From Terrimonas_A sp036262095 (lineage in GTDB: Bacteria; Bacteroidota; Bacteroidia; Chitinophagales; Chitinophagaceae), in contig DATAJQ010000260.1 in assembly GCA_036262095.1 (NCBI GenBank), positions 1-15,127 of the forward strand: a stretch of 15,127 nucleotides of DNA. Direction: 5' to 3'. The notes under the pieces are model-generated. The model did not search any database, was not told where the DNA came from, and was given only the letters and a program-made list of their open reading frames with translations. The position numbers and the translations under genes are program-made. Below, in pieces: positions 7,633-13,678 of this stretch. The first letter of the stretch is position 1; each line of letters opens with the position of its first letter.

Positions 7633-9057
7633 ATGCCTTCTTCCACGCTTTCGAAAAAGATCGGTTTCTGGTCAGCCACTGCTATCATTGCCGGCAGCAT
7701 TATCGGTTCTGGTGTTTTTATGAAACCGGCAACCATGGCTGCACAGTTAGGCTCTCCTGTATGGCTTACGCTGGTATGGATCATAGCCGGGCTGTTCTCT
7801 TTATGTGGTGCATTGATCTATGCAGAGCTGGGAGCATTGATGCCCGAGACCGGAGGCATCTATGTGTATTTCCGGAAAATGTTTGGCGACTTTATCGCTT
7901 TTATCTACGGATGGGCTGCTTTTGCTGTGATCAATACTGCTGCGGTTGCAGCCATTTCTTTTGTATGTGCCAGGTATGCTGATTATTTCCTTCACCTGCC
8001 AAAACTTGACGATGCTACAGTGCTTGCGATGAAATGGCATATTCCTTTTATCGGTGATCTTTATCCTTTGCAGGATATTGGTGTGAAAATGCTGGCCGTG
8101 CTGCTGGTATTATTATTCACCTGGATCAATTATAGAAGTGTAAGAGCAGGCAGCCGGTTTCAGCTTATCTCTACCATTATCAAAATAGCGGTGATTGCTG
8201 CTTTGGTAGGAGGGCTGTTCTTTTCCGGAGAGGGGGATCTTTCCAATTTCATCAAAGGTGGTGAAGGCCCTCAGGGTGCCGGTATGCTCGGAGCTATAGT
8301 TGTGGCTATGACGGGCGCTTTCTATGCTTATGATGGATGGATCAATATCACTTTCATCGCAGGAGAAATAAAACAACCCGAACGAAATATTCCCCGGAGT
8401 CTTTTGCTCGGCGTGTTGATTTGTATTATTATATACGTGCTGGTAAACCAGGCTTACTTATATGTGCTGCCAGTTGATAAAATGGGCGCATCTTCATTGG
8501 TAGCCGCCGATGCCATTGCTGCAGCATGGGGAAAAGCAGGCAGTACAATTGTGGCCGTACTGATCGTGGTCTGCACACTTGGTGCAGTGAATGGGAATCT
8601 GATGGCTACCTGTCGTATTACGTATGCGATGGGGCAGGACAAAAACTTTTTCTCCTGGGCAGGCAAAACACATTCAAAATTTCAAACCCCAGCCAATGCC
8701 TTATGGCTGCATGCTGTTTGGACATCTCTTTTTATTATATCCGGCTCCTTTGATATGCTGGCCGATATGTTTGTATTCATTACATGGATAGCATACGCGG
8801 TAGGCGCGTCAGGCATTTTTATTTTAAGAAAACGAATGCCTGATGCAATAAGACCGTATAAAGTATGGGGCTATCCATGGGTGCCGGTATTGTTCATGGC
8901 ATTTTCTTTGTTTTACCTGGTTGTTACTGTCTGGAATGATGTAAGCAATTATATCGCACACCGCCAACCTGTGATCAATTCTTTATTGGGACTATTACTG
9001 ACAGCTGCAGGCATCCCTTTGTTTTTTTATGTACGGAGAAAAGAGAGCGACCGATAA
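7633..9057 (+). CDS. APC-superfamily amino acid permease (LAT/SteT-like)
   Basis: A 474-residue inner-membrane transporter with about 12 hydrophobic segments. Helix 1 carries the broken-helix substrate motif GSIIGSGVF (21-29). YAELGALMPETGGIYVYFRKMFG (63-85) is the conserved helix 2/3 loop. FYAYDGWINITFIAGEIKQPERNIPRS (230-256) is the helix 6 and following-loop signature of the L-type amino acid transporter branch, which includes the B. subtilis Ser/Thr exchanger SteT. The length is normal. Substrate cannot be read from sequence; a neutral amino acid taken up or exchanged is the likeliest. The start codon lacks a Shine-Dalgarno sequence and sits a few bases after a candidate promoter. The gene is followed 72 bases later by a dehydrogenase gene, with no terminator seen between them, so read-through is possible. 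Confidence 0.9.
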   Translation: MPSSTLSKKIGFWSATAIIAGSIIGSGVFMKPATMAAQLGSPVWLTLVWIIAGLFSLCGALIYAELGALMPETGGIYVYFRKMFGDFIAFIYGWAAFAVINTAAVAAISFVCARYADYFLHLPKLDDATVLAMKWHIPFIGDLYPLQDIGVKMLAVLLVLLFTWINYRSVRAGSRFQLISTIIKIAVIAALVGGLFFSGEGDLSNFIKGGEGPQGAGMLGAIVVAMTGAFYAYDGWINITFIAGEIKQPERNIPRSLLLGVLICIIIYVLVNQAYLYVLPVDKMGASSLVAADAIAAAWGKAGSTIVAVLIVVCTLGAVNGNLMATCRITYAMGQDKNFFSWAGKTHSKFQTPANALWLHAVWTSLFIISGSFDMLADMFVFITWIAYAVGASGIFILRKRMPDAIRPYKVWGYPWVPVLFMAFSLFYLVVTVWNDVSNYIAHRQPVINSLLGLLLTAAGIPLFFYVRRKESDR

Positions 9058-9089
9058 AGCAAATGCGGGCATTCACGTCATCCAGGCCA

Positions 9090-9119
9090 TTTGCGTCATT
9101 CGTGTTTTTCGTAACTTCA
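9090..9119 (+). promoter_or_regulatory. Possible weak promoter of the dehydrogenase gene
   Basis: TTTG at 9090-9093, 18 nt, then TAACTTCA at 9112-9119 (two mismatches to TAnnTTTG). It ends 10 bases before the ATG. The same bases (about 9083-9113) contain CATT-, CGTCATTCGTG- and TTTTTCG-like words that look like common extragenic repeat sequence, so the promoter reading is tentative. Confidence 0.3.
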
Positions 9120-9129
9120 AAATAAAAAG

Positions 9130-9816
9130 ATGAAAACCATTATAGTTACCGGCGCCACCGGCAATCTTGGTCAGGCCGTTATCCGGAAATTTCTTGCAGA
9201 AGGCTGTGCGGTCATTGGTACGGTCACGAAAAAGAAGCCTACTGTTTTTGATGACCAGCCCGGCTTTGAAGCCTGTGCAGTGGATCTTACCAGCGAAGAA
9301 GAAGTGACTTCCGCCATGACCACTATTTTACGGAAATACCAGACGATTGACGCAGCCGTACTAACAGCAGGCGGTTTTGCCATGGGTAAAATAGAGGATT
9401 CAGATATCAATGCGATCCGTCAGCAATACCAGTTGAATTTTGAAACTGCTTATATCATCGCCCGCTTTATTTTTCAGCAGATGATGAAACAAAAAACAGG
9501 AAGGATCTTTCTTACCGGTTCAAGACCCGGTTCCGATATGCGTTCCGGAAAAGGAATGACAGGATATGCTTTATCCAAATCACTTTTATTCCGGCTGGCA
9601 GAGCTGATGAATGAAGAAGCAAAAGGAACAAACGTTGTTACAAGCGTAATCATTCCCTCCACAATAGATACACCGCAGAACCGGTCGGCCATGCCCGATG
9701 CTGATTTTTCTAAATGGGTGACACCGGAGAATATTGCTGATATTGTGTTTACCCACTGCACTACTTCTTTTGACACGTTACGCGAGCCGCTTATAAAGAT
9801 TTATAATAAGGCCTGA
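9130..9816 (+). CDS. Short-chain dehydrogenase/reductase (SDR)
   Basis: A 228-residue cytoplasmic NAD(P)-dependent oxidoreductase with one Rossmann domain. The N-terminal cofactor loop is TGATGNLG (7-14), a TGxxGxxG pattern more typical of extended or atypical SDRs. Then come DLTS (52-55), the strand-4 motif TAGG (79-82, in place of NAGG) and the catalytic set: Ser in LTGS (S131) and YALSK (Y146, K150). The Tyr/Lys spacing and the length are those of classical SDRs. IIPSTIDTPQNR (174-185) is the usual segment after strand 6 that closes over the cofactor. The substrate cannot be inferred; SDRs of this kind are often annotated only to family level. It follows the permease on the same strand, but the gap contains its own weak promoter. 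A long inverted repeat begins 12 bases after the stop. Confidence 0.88.
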   Translation: MKTIIVTGATGNLGQAVIRKFLAEGCAVIGTVTKKKPTVFDDQPGFEACAVDLTSEEEVTSAMTTILRKYQTIDAAVLTAGGFAMGKIEDSDINAIRQQYQLNFETAYIIARFIFQQMMKQKTGRIFLTGSRPGSDMRSGKGMTGYALSKSLLFRLAELMNEEAKGTNVVTSVIIPSTIDTPQNRSAMPDADFSKWVTPENIADIVFTHCTTSFDTLREPLIKIYNKA

Positions 9817-9827
9817 TTTTTTTATTC

Positions 9828-9883
9828 TTTGTGTTCTTCGTGTCTTAGTGGGAAATAACACACCAAGGCACAAAGAACACAAA
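9828..9883. repeat. Extragenic inverted repeat, 23-nt arms
   Basis: Arms 9828-9850 and 9861-9883 are inverted copies identical at 20 of 23 positions, around a 10-nt loop. The 5' arm is built from TTTGTGTTCTTCGTGTCTTAG-like words. Recollection, not a search, suggests such words recur between genes in many Bacteroidota. It may work as a terminator for the dehydrogenase gene, or be a repetitive extragenic palindrome, or both: the 3' arm is followed by A's rather than T's on the + strand. Confidence 0.65.
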
Positions 9884-9911
9884 AAAGATGTGGGATAATT
9901 CTTAACCTCGC

Positions 9912-9931
9912 GTGGGGATTTGTTTCCCCAC
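9912..9931 (+). other. G/C-rich hairpin in the intergenic region
   Basis: GTGGGGA (9912-9918) and TCCCCAC (9925-9931) form a perfect 7-bp stem with a 6-nt loop. A T-tract follows only 11 nt later (9943-9949), so this is not a canonical terminator. It may be a weak terminator or a structural element. Confidence 0.45.
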
Positions 9932-9946
9932 TATACTCCTGATTTT

Positions 9947-9976
9947 TTTGTGAGAAATAAAATGGCAGAGTCTTTG
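9947..9976 (+). promoter_or_regulatory. Possible promoter of the beta-barrel protein gene
   Basis: TTTG at 9947-9950, 18 nt, then AGTCTTTG at 9969-9976. The TTTG half of the -7 element is intact, but its TA is replaced by AG. This would give a leader of about 20 nt before the start codon. Confidence 0.3.
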
Positions 9977-10004
9977 TCTCTCATATGGCATAAACTGTAT
10001 GATT

Positions 10005-10679
10005 ATGAAAACAACAAAATTGTTATTCTGTGCAACCATCCTGTTCCTATGTGCATCGGGTGCTTACGCACAGAAAGCCTCGGCAATTATTAAAGGCGGC
10101 GTGAATCTTGCCAACATCTCCAATAAGAATGATGGGAGTTATAACGACGCTAATGGCCTTACCAGTTGGCAAGCTGGTATTGTTGGAGATTTTGCATTGA
10201 CTGATTTTTTGGCGATACAGCCAGGTTTGTTGTACACAGGAAAAGGTATTAAATGGCAAAATGGACAACCGGGCGATCCGCTTTACCAGAAGCTGACCTT
10301 TAACCCGCAGTACCTGGAGTTGCCGGTAAATCTGGTGCTTAAAACACCTACCGGCAGCACCCGTTTCTTTGCCGGTGCAGGTCCTTATGTGGCGATGGGT
10401 GTAGGCGGTAAATTCAAAGGCGATGGTGTTTATGATTTCAGTAAAAGCATTGAATGGTCAAGTGATGATCCGCTGACCAGTGAAGAAGAAGGCGCTGGTG
10501 TGTTTCGCGCCAAACGGTTTGATTATGGATTGAATGCCCTGGTCGGTATTGAAGCCAGCAACCTGGTGCTTTCAGCCAACTATGGTTTTGGCCTGGCCAA
10601 AGTGCAGTCAAGCGCCAACAACAATAACGACAACAACAAGCACAGGGTGCTGAGCTTTACCCTGGGTGTAAAATTCTGA
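10005..10679 (+). CDS. Outer-membrane beta-barrel protein (porin-family type)
   Basis: A 224-residue secreted protein. Two ATGs are possible, 9999 and 10005; I prefer 10005 because MKTTKLLFCATILFLCASGAYAQ is then a compact signal peptide cut after AYA. The mature part begins KASAIIKGGVNLANIS, the typical opening strand of the Bacteroidota outer-membrane beta-barrel families. It continues with alternating strands (LAIQPGLLYTGKGIKW, YLELPVNLVLKT, TRFFAGAGPYVAMGVGG, FDYGLNALVGIEASNLVLSA) and ends in aromatic-terminated strand LSFTLGVKF, as barrels do. About eight strands are expected. A low-complexity Asn/Asp stretch (NNNNDNNK) probably forms an extracellular loop near the end. Function is unknown; such small barrels are usually structural or adhesive rather than general pores. 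A terminator follows 40 bases after the stop. Confidence 0.85.
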   Translation: MKTTKLLFCATILFLCASGAYAQKASAIIKGGVNLANISNKNDGSYNDANGLTSWQAGIVGDFALTDFLAIQPGLLYTGKGIKWQNGQPGDPLYQKLTFNPQYLELPVNLVLKTPTGSTRFFAGAGPYVAMGVGGKFKGDGVYDFSKSIEWSSDDPLTSEEEGAGVFRAKRFDYGLNALVGIEASNLVLSANYGFGLAKVQSSANNNNDNNKHRVLSFTLGVKF

Positions 10680-10719
10680 TTATTTAAAAACAGTATACGG
10701 TCACATTGTGTTTTTTCCC

Positions 10720-10748
10720 AGCGGCGCTCTTCCGGGCGCTGCTTTTTT
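10720..10748 (+). terminator. Intrinsic terminator of the beta-barrel gene
   Basis: AGCGGCGC (10720-10727) pairs with GCGCTGCT (10736-10743), 8 bp with one G-U pair, loop of 8, then T's to 10748. Confidence 0.8.
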
Positions 10749-10804
10749 ATGCGAGCGTTGTTATCGTCTAATGCCTATCTTGCGCCCTATACAACACTTA
10801 TACT

Positions 10805-11209
10805 ATGCGCTTGATAAAATGGATAGGCTTTGCTGCAGCCGTTACATTGATCATTTCCTGCTTTATTACCTGGGCCGCACTTCCTGCAAGAAATATTTCG
10901 ATCAGTGGTGTGGATGCTACCGGCACCAGTTTTGGCAAGCCTGGTTATTTTCATCTTGTATTAAGCGGGCTATTTATTATTTTTCATTTCATCCCAAGGA
11001 TCTGGGCTAAACGTACCAACCTGGCCGTTACTGCAATCAACCTGGCATGGGCAGCGCGGAACTATTTTCTTATCACAGCCTGCAGGGCAGGAGAGTGCCC
11101 CGAAAAACATACGGGTATCTACTTAGTTGTGATCTGTTCTGTCATATTGTTGATTGCAGCGCTGTTCCCCGATATGAAATTGCCTCAGGATGATAATAAG
11201 AAAGAATGA
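10805..11209 (+). CDS. Small four-helix membrane protein of unknown function
   Basis: A 134-residue protein that I do not recognise. It has four hydrophobic segments (about 6-25, 47-65, 72-90 and 103-121) and a charged C-terminal tail (KLPQDDNKKE) that is probably cytoplasmic. Between helices 3 and 4 lies a short loop with two cysteines (C93 and C98, in TACRAGECPEK), which could form a disulphide if periplasmic. A polar loop with VDATGTSFGKPG sits between helices 1 and 2. Coding is supported by the coherent helix pattern and by position after a terminator. Upstream, TATCTTGC (10776-10783) is a poor -7 element without a properly spaced -33. The gene seems to stand alone: a 307-base gene-free stretch follows. 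Confidence 0.75.
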   Translation: MRLIKWIGFAAAVTLIISCFITWAALPARNISISGVDATGTSFGKPGYFHLVLSGLFIIFHFIPRIWAKRTNLAVTAINLAWAARNYFLITACRAGECPEKHTGIYLVVICSVILLIAALFPDMKLPQDDNKKE

Positions 11210-11243
11210 CTGCCTGTTTTTATAAAAAAAATCAAATATTTTT

Positions 11244-11261
11244 TGTTACTAAAGTGTAACA
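11244..11261. promoter_or_regulatory. 18-bp palindrome, possible operator
   Basis: TGTTAC (11244-11249) and GTAACA (11256-11261) are perfect inverted half-sites around TAAAGT. It overlaps the candidate -33 element, as expected of a repressor site. The binding protein is unknown. Confidence 0.35.
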
Positions 11262-11270
11262 TGTGGATAA
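11262..11270 (-). promoter_or_regulatory. Perfect DnaA-box 9-mer
   Basis: The - strand reads TTATCCACA, the E. coli high-affinity DnaA consensus, in an AT-rich setting. A second, poorer match (TTATAAACA, + strand) lies nearby. A single box with convergent genes around it does not make an origin. Confidence 0.3.
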
Positions 11271-11361
11271 TTTTTTCTAAATTCGACTTTATAAACAATC
11301 CTTGATCGTTCCCTCCCTTGTAAACTATCGGAAACTTGCAATCATCTTCAAAAGTGTAGGG

Positions 11362-11386
11362 TACGCTTTTGCTAAGCGTAATTTTT
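11362..11386 (+). terminator. Terminator-like hairpin inside the gene-free stretch
   Basis: TACGCTT (11362-11368) and AAGCGTA (11374-11380) form a perfect 7-bp stem with a 5-nt loop, followed by ATTTTT. It could end a short + strand RNA. Confidence 0.45.
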
Positions 11387-11491
11387 AACCGTGATTCAGA
11401 AATTTTTTGGTTGATCTGTCAGTGACGATTCCACCTGATCATTTATTACTGAAAGAAATAAATCTGACCGAAAAACCATTCGTTACTGTAT

Positions 11492-11518
11492 GCCCTGCTT
11501 TAATGCAGGGCTTTTTTT
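11492..11518 (+). terminator. Intrinsic terminator overlapping the end of the metal transporter gene
   Basis: GCCCTGC (11492-11498) and GCAGGGC (11505-11511) form a perfect 7-bp stem with a 6-nt loop, then seven T's (11512-11518). The T's run into the transporter's stop codon (11517-11519, opposite strand). The hairpin follows the transporter's stop on the - strand too, but without a T-tract there. Confidence 0.75.
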
Positions 11519-12224
11519 ATGCACCAAATAGCCGGGCCACACCAAAAGCTGCCGCTGCAGCCAGTGCGCCGATCACGGTCACACGCAAAGCCCCTGCCCA
11601 TGGATTAACTCCTGTGATACGGCTTTTGAAAAAACCAAAAACGAACAGGCAGGCCAGTGTGATGACCGCAGAGATCTTTAATGCTTCAGAAGGGATTTCA
11701 ATAAAAAAGTAAGGGCTTAAGGGAACAAGCCCGCCTACAGCATAGGAGAGACCTATATTCAATGCAGATTTAGTAGCTCTTTTAGGGTCAGGTTTATCAA
11801 GGCCTAATTCATACTTCATCATGAAATCAACCCACTGCTTTTTATCCTTTGATATTTCATCCGCAGCTTTCTGTTGCATTTCTTCACTCAGCCCGATATT
11901 CGCAAAGAATTCCCTCACTTCTTCTTTTTCCTTTTCAGGCACAGTATCCACTTCTTCATTCTCCCGTTTTAATTCAGCTTCGTAATGATCCATTTCTGTT
12001 TTACCCGCCAGGTAACCGCCAAGCCCCATTGCAATGGAACCTGCCGCAATTTCTGCTATGCCGGCAATTACAATAATAGATGTGTTGGATACGGCACCTG
12101 ATAAGCCCGCTGCTAATGCAAAAGGCACTGTCAGGCCATCACTCATGCCAATAACGACATCGGTCAGCAGATCACTGCTGCGCAAATGTTTTTCAGGATG
12201 TAACGGAGATAATTGTGTTTCCAT
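11517..12224 (-). CDS. VIT1/CCC1-family Fe(II)/Mn(II) transporter
   Basis: A 235-residue membrane protein of the vacuolar iron transporter family, which in plants and yeast moves Fe2+ or Mn2+ by proton antiport. Helix 1 carries the family signature DVVIGMSDGLTVPFALAAGLSG (22-43), and helix 2 carries AGIAEIAAGSIAMGLGGYLAGKTE (54-77). Between helices 2 and 3 lies the charged metal-binding region (about 78-150). It is rich in Glu, with EKEKEEVREFF (97-107) and MMKYE (135-139) near the positions of the Glu/Met ligands in plant VIT1. Helices 3 to 5 follow (about 153-175, 182-199 and 210-233). The ATG lies 12 bases after the rocD stop, so the two genes are almost surely co-transcribed. The likely role is metal efflux or homeostasis; its link to ornithine breakdown is not evident. 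Confidence 0.9.
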   Translation of the reverse strand: METQLSPLHPEKHLRSSDLLTDVVIGMSDGLTVPFALAAGLSGAVSNTSIIVIAGIAEIAAGSIAMGLGGYLAGKTEMDHYEAELKRENEEVDTVPEKEKEEVREFFANIGLSEEMQQKAADEISKDKKQWVDFMMKYELGLDKPDPKRATKSALNIGLSYAVGGLVPLSPYFFIEIPSEALKISAVITLACLFVFGFFKSRITGVNPWAGALRVTVIGALAAAAAFGVARLFGA

Positions 12225-12236
12225 TGCCGTAGCCGC

Positions 12237-13475
12237 TTAGTCCAGGCAAGTTAATGATTTGCCGATAATGTCCACGCATTCTTCCACCTGCTTTTTGTTA
12301 ATAATCAATGGTGGGGCAAACCGGATCTTATCTCCATGCGTTGGCTTGGCAAGCAGCCCATTCTCTTTTAATTGCAGGCAAAGCTCCCAGGCTGCATCAG
12401 CATGGGCATGGCTGATCACGATCGCATTCAGCAGGCCCCTTCCTCTTACAGTCTCAATATGTTTGGATCGAAGCGATTCCAATCCTTCCCGCAATAATTT
12501 TCCCATTGCTGTTGCATTCTCCGCCATCTGTTCATCTCTCAGCACCTCAAGCGAAATAATGGCTGTTTGGCAGGCGAGGGGATTGCCTCCGTAAGTAGAG
12601 CCATGTTCGCCTGGTTTAATTGTAAGCATGATGCTGTCATCTGCCAGCACAGCGCTCACAGGCAGCATACCGCCACTTAAAGCCTTGCCAAGGATAAGGA
12701 TATCCGGTCTTATGTTTTCATGATCGCAGGCAAGCAGCTTACCTGTACGTGCCAATCCTGTTTGTATCTCATCTGCGATAAATAGTACATTGGCTTCTGC
12801 GCATAATTGTTTTGTCCGGGTAAGATAACCATCGTCCGGCACTACCACTCCTGCTTCACCTTGTATAGGTTCCACCAGGAACCCGGCAATATGTTCATTT
12901 TCTCTTAATACTTTTTCCAGCGCGGCTGCATCATTGTAAGGAATACGGATAAATCCCGGCAGGTAAGGGCCAAAATGTGTATTGGAAGAAGGATCGGTGC
13001 TGAAGGAGATCACGCCGGTGGTCCTGCCATGGAAATTGCCTTCGCATACTACGATCTGAGCTTTCCCGTCAGGTACGCCTTTTACTTCGTAAGCCCATTT
13101 CCGGCAAAGCTTGATCGCTGTTTCCACTGCTTCCACGCCGGTATTCATGGGCAACACTTTATCGTAACCAAAATAGCGGGTAATAAAAGCTGCATATTCA
13201 CCAAGCTTATCACTATGAAAAGCGCGACTGATGAGTGTTAATTTGCGTGACTGACGGATGAATGCTTCCACGATCTTCGGATGGCAATGCCCCTGGTTCA
13301 CGGCTGAATAGCCACTCAGGAAATCATAATAACGTTTGCCTTCCACATCCCAAACGAAAACACCTTCACCGCGCTCGAGCACAACAGGCAGCGGATGATA
13401 ATTATGCGCTCCGTATTTTTCTTCCAGGTCGAGATAATGCTGCACACTGGCAGACAGGCCGATGGTTGATTGCAT
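12237..13475 (-). CDS. rocD: Ornithine--oxo-acid aminotransferase
   Basis: A 412-residue class-III PLP-dependent aminotransferase. It converts L-ornithine and 2-oxoglutarate to glutamate-5-semialdehyde and glutamate, linking arginine breakdown to proline and glutamate. It is distinguished from acetylornithine and GABA aminotransferases by the N-terminus GAHNYHPLPVVLERGEGVFV and by GYSAVNQGHCHPKIVEAF. The active site can be mapped onto human OAT with a constant offset of 28-29: Y26 and Y56 (ornithine recognition), R151 (2-oxoglutarate), E207, D235 in ADEIQTG (pyridine nitrogen) and K264 in LGKALSGG (Schiff base). The length is normal. It is the first gene of a two-gene - strand unit with the metal transporter. 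A weak promoter-like pair precedes it. Confidence 0.95.
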   Translation of the reverse strand: MQSTIGLSASVQHYLDLEEKYGAHNYHPLPVVLERGEGVFVWDVEGKRYYDFLSGYSAVNQGHCHPKIVEAFIRQSRKLTLISRAFHSDKLGEYAAFITRYFGYDKVLPMNTGVEAVETAIKLCRKWAYEVKGVPDGKAQIVVCEGNFHGRTTGVISFSTDPSSNTHFGPYLPGFIRIPYNDAAALEKVLRENEHIAGFLVEPIQGEAGVVVPDDGYLTRTKQLCAEANVLFIADEIQTGLARTGKLLACDHENIRPDILILGKALSGGMLPVSAVLADDSIMLTIKPGEHGSTYGGNPLACQTAIISLEVLRDEQMAENATAMGKLLREGLESLRSKHIETVRGRGLLNAIVISHAHADAAWELCLQLKENGLLAKPTHGDKIRFAPPLIINKKQVEECVDIIGKSLTCLD

Positions 13476-13485
13476 AGTAAATAGA

Positions 13486-13517
13486 AATAGGTAAATTAAA
13501 ACAGAATTACAGGCAAT
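13486..13517 (-). promoter_or_regulatory. Possible promoter of rocD
   Basis: On the - strand, ATTG (13517-13514), 20 nt, then TACCTATT (13493-13486). The spacing is right but both boxes are imperfect. It lies 10 bases before the rocD ATG. Confidence 0.25.
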
Positions 13518-13521
13518 ATCA

Positions 13522-13542
13522 CTCTCCGCTGCTGGCGGAGAG
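13522..13542. repeat. Inverted repeat upstream of rocD
   Basis: CTCTCCGC (13522-13529) and GCGGAGAG (13535-13542) form a perfect 8-bp stem around TGCTG. A second perfect palindrome, ATCATCGATGAT, lies just beyond (13554-13565). Neither is followed by a T-tract, so they look regulatory rather than terminating. Confidence 0.4.
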
Positions 13543-13560
13543 CATGATCACTCATCATCG

Positions 13561-13674
13561 ATGATTGAGAAGATCGAGATTTTGATCAAGAAAGAAAGCT
13601 ATGGTCTGAATTTGTTGGATAGCCTGAGTTTTGTGCAAGATAAGAAATTGAGAGGGATTATTTGCTGTTTTTAA
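13561..13674 (+). CDS. Possible 37-residue small protein (unrecognised)
   Basis: A short ORF, MIEKIEILIKKESYGLNLLD followed by SLSFVQDKKLRGIICCF, ending in TAA just before the ispE stop on the other strand. The first 25 residues look like an amphipathic helix with alternating charged and aliphatic residues, and the composition is protein-like rather than random. The ATG sits inside a perfect 12-bp palindrome. There is no Shine-Dalgarno sequence and no clear promoter. It could be a real small gene, a remnant of a longer one, or chance; I do not recognise the family. Confidence 0.3.
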   Translation: MIEKIEILIKKESYGLNLLDSLSFVQDKKLRGIICCF

Positions 13675-13678
13675 CAGC

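Larger units (their letters stand above)
11242..11275 (+). promoter_or_regulatory. Promoter-like pair in the gene-free stretch
   Basis: TTTG at 11242-11245, 22 nt, then TAATTTTT at 11268-11275 (TAnnTTTG except the last base). The spacer is a little long. No + strand gene follows, so if active it would drive a non-coding RNA. Confidence 0.3.
11210..11516. other. 307-base AT-rich gene-free stretch
   Basis: It lies between the small membrane protein (+) and the convergent metal transporter (-). It contains, left to right, an AT-rich segment, an 18-bp palindrome overlapping a promoter-like pair, a perfect DnaA-box word, a terminator-like hairpin near 11362-11386 and a strong + strand terminator at its right end. 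No ORF here is convincing. One or more short RNAs could be made on the + strand (for example about 11283 to 11386 or 11517). Confidence 0.5.

Noticed and set aside
11210..11516. Chromosomal origin of replication
   Set aside because: Only one good DnaA box, no box cluster, and flanking genes converge rather than diverge.
13664..13678. Perfect 6-bp hairpin GCTGTT-TTT-AACAGC after ispE
   Set aside because: No T-tract follows on either strand and the 3-nt loop is tight, so it was not called a terminator.
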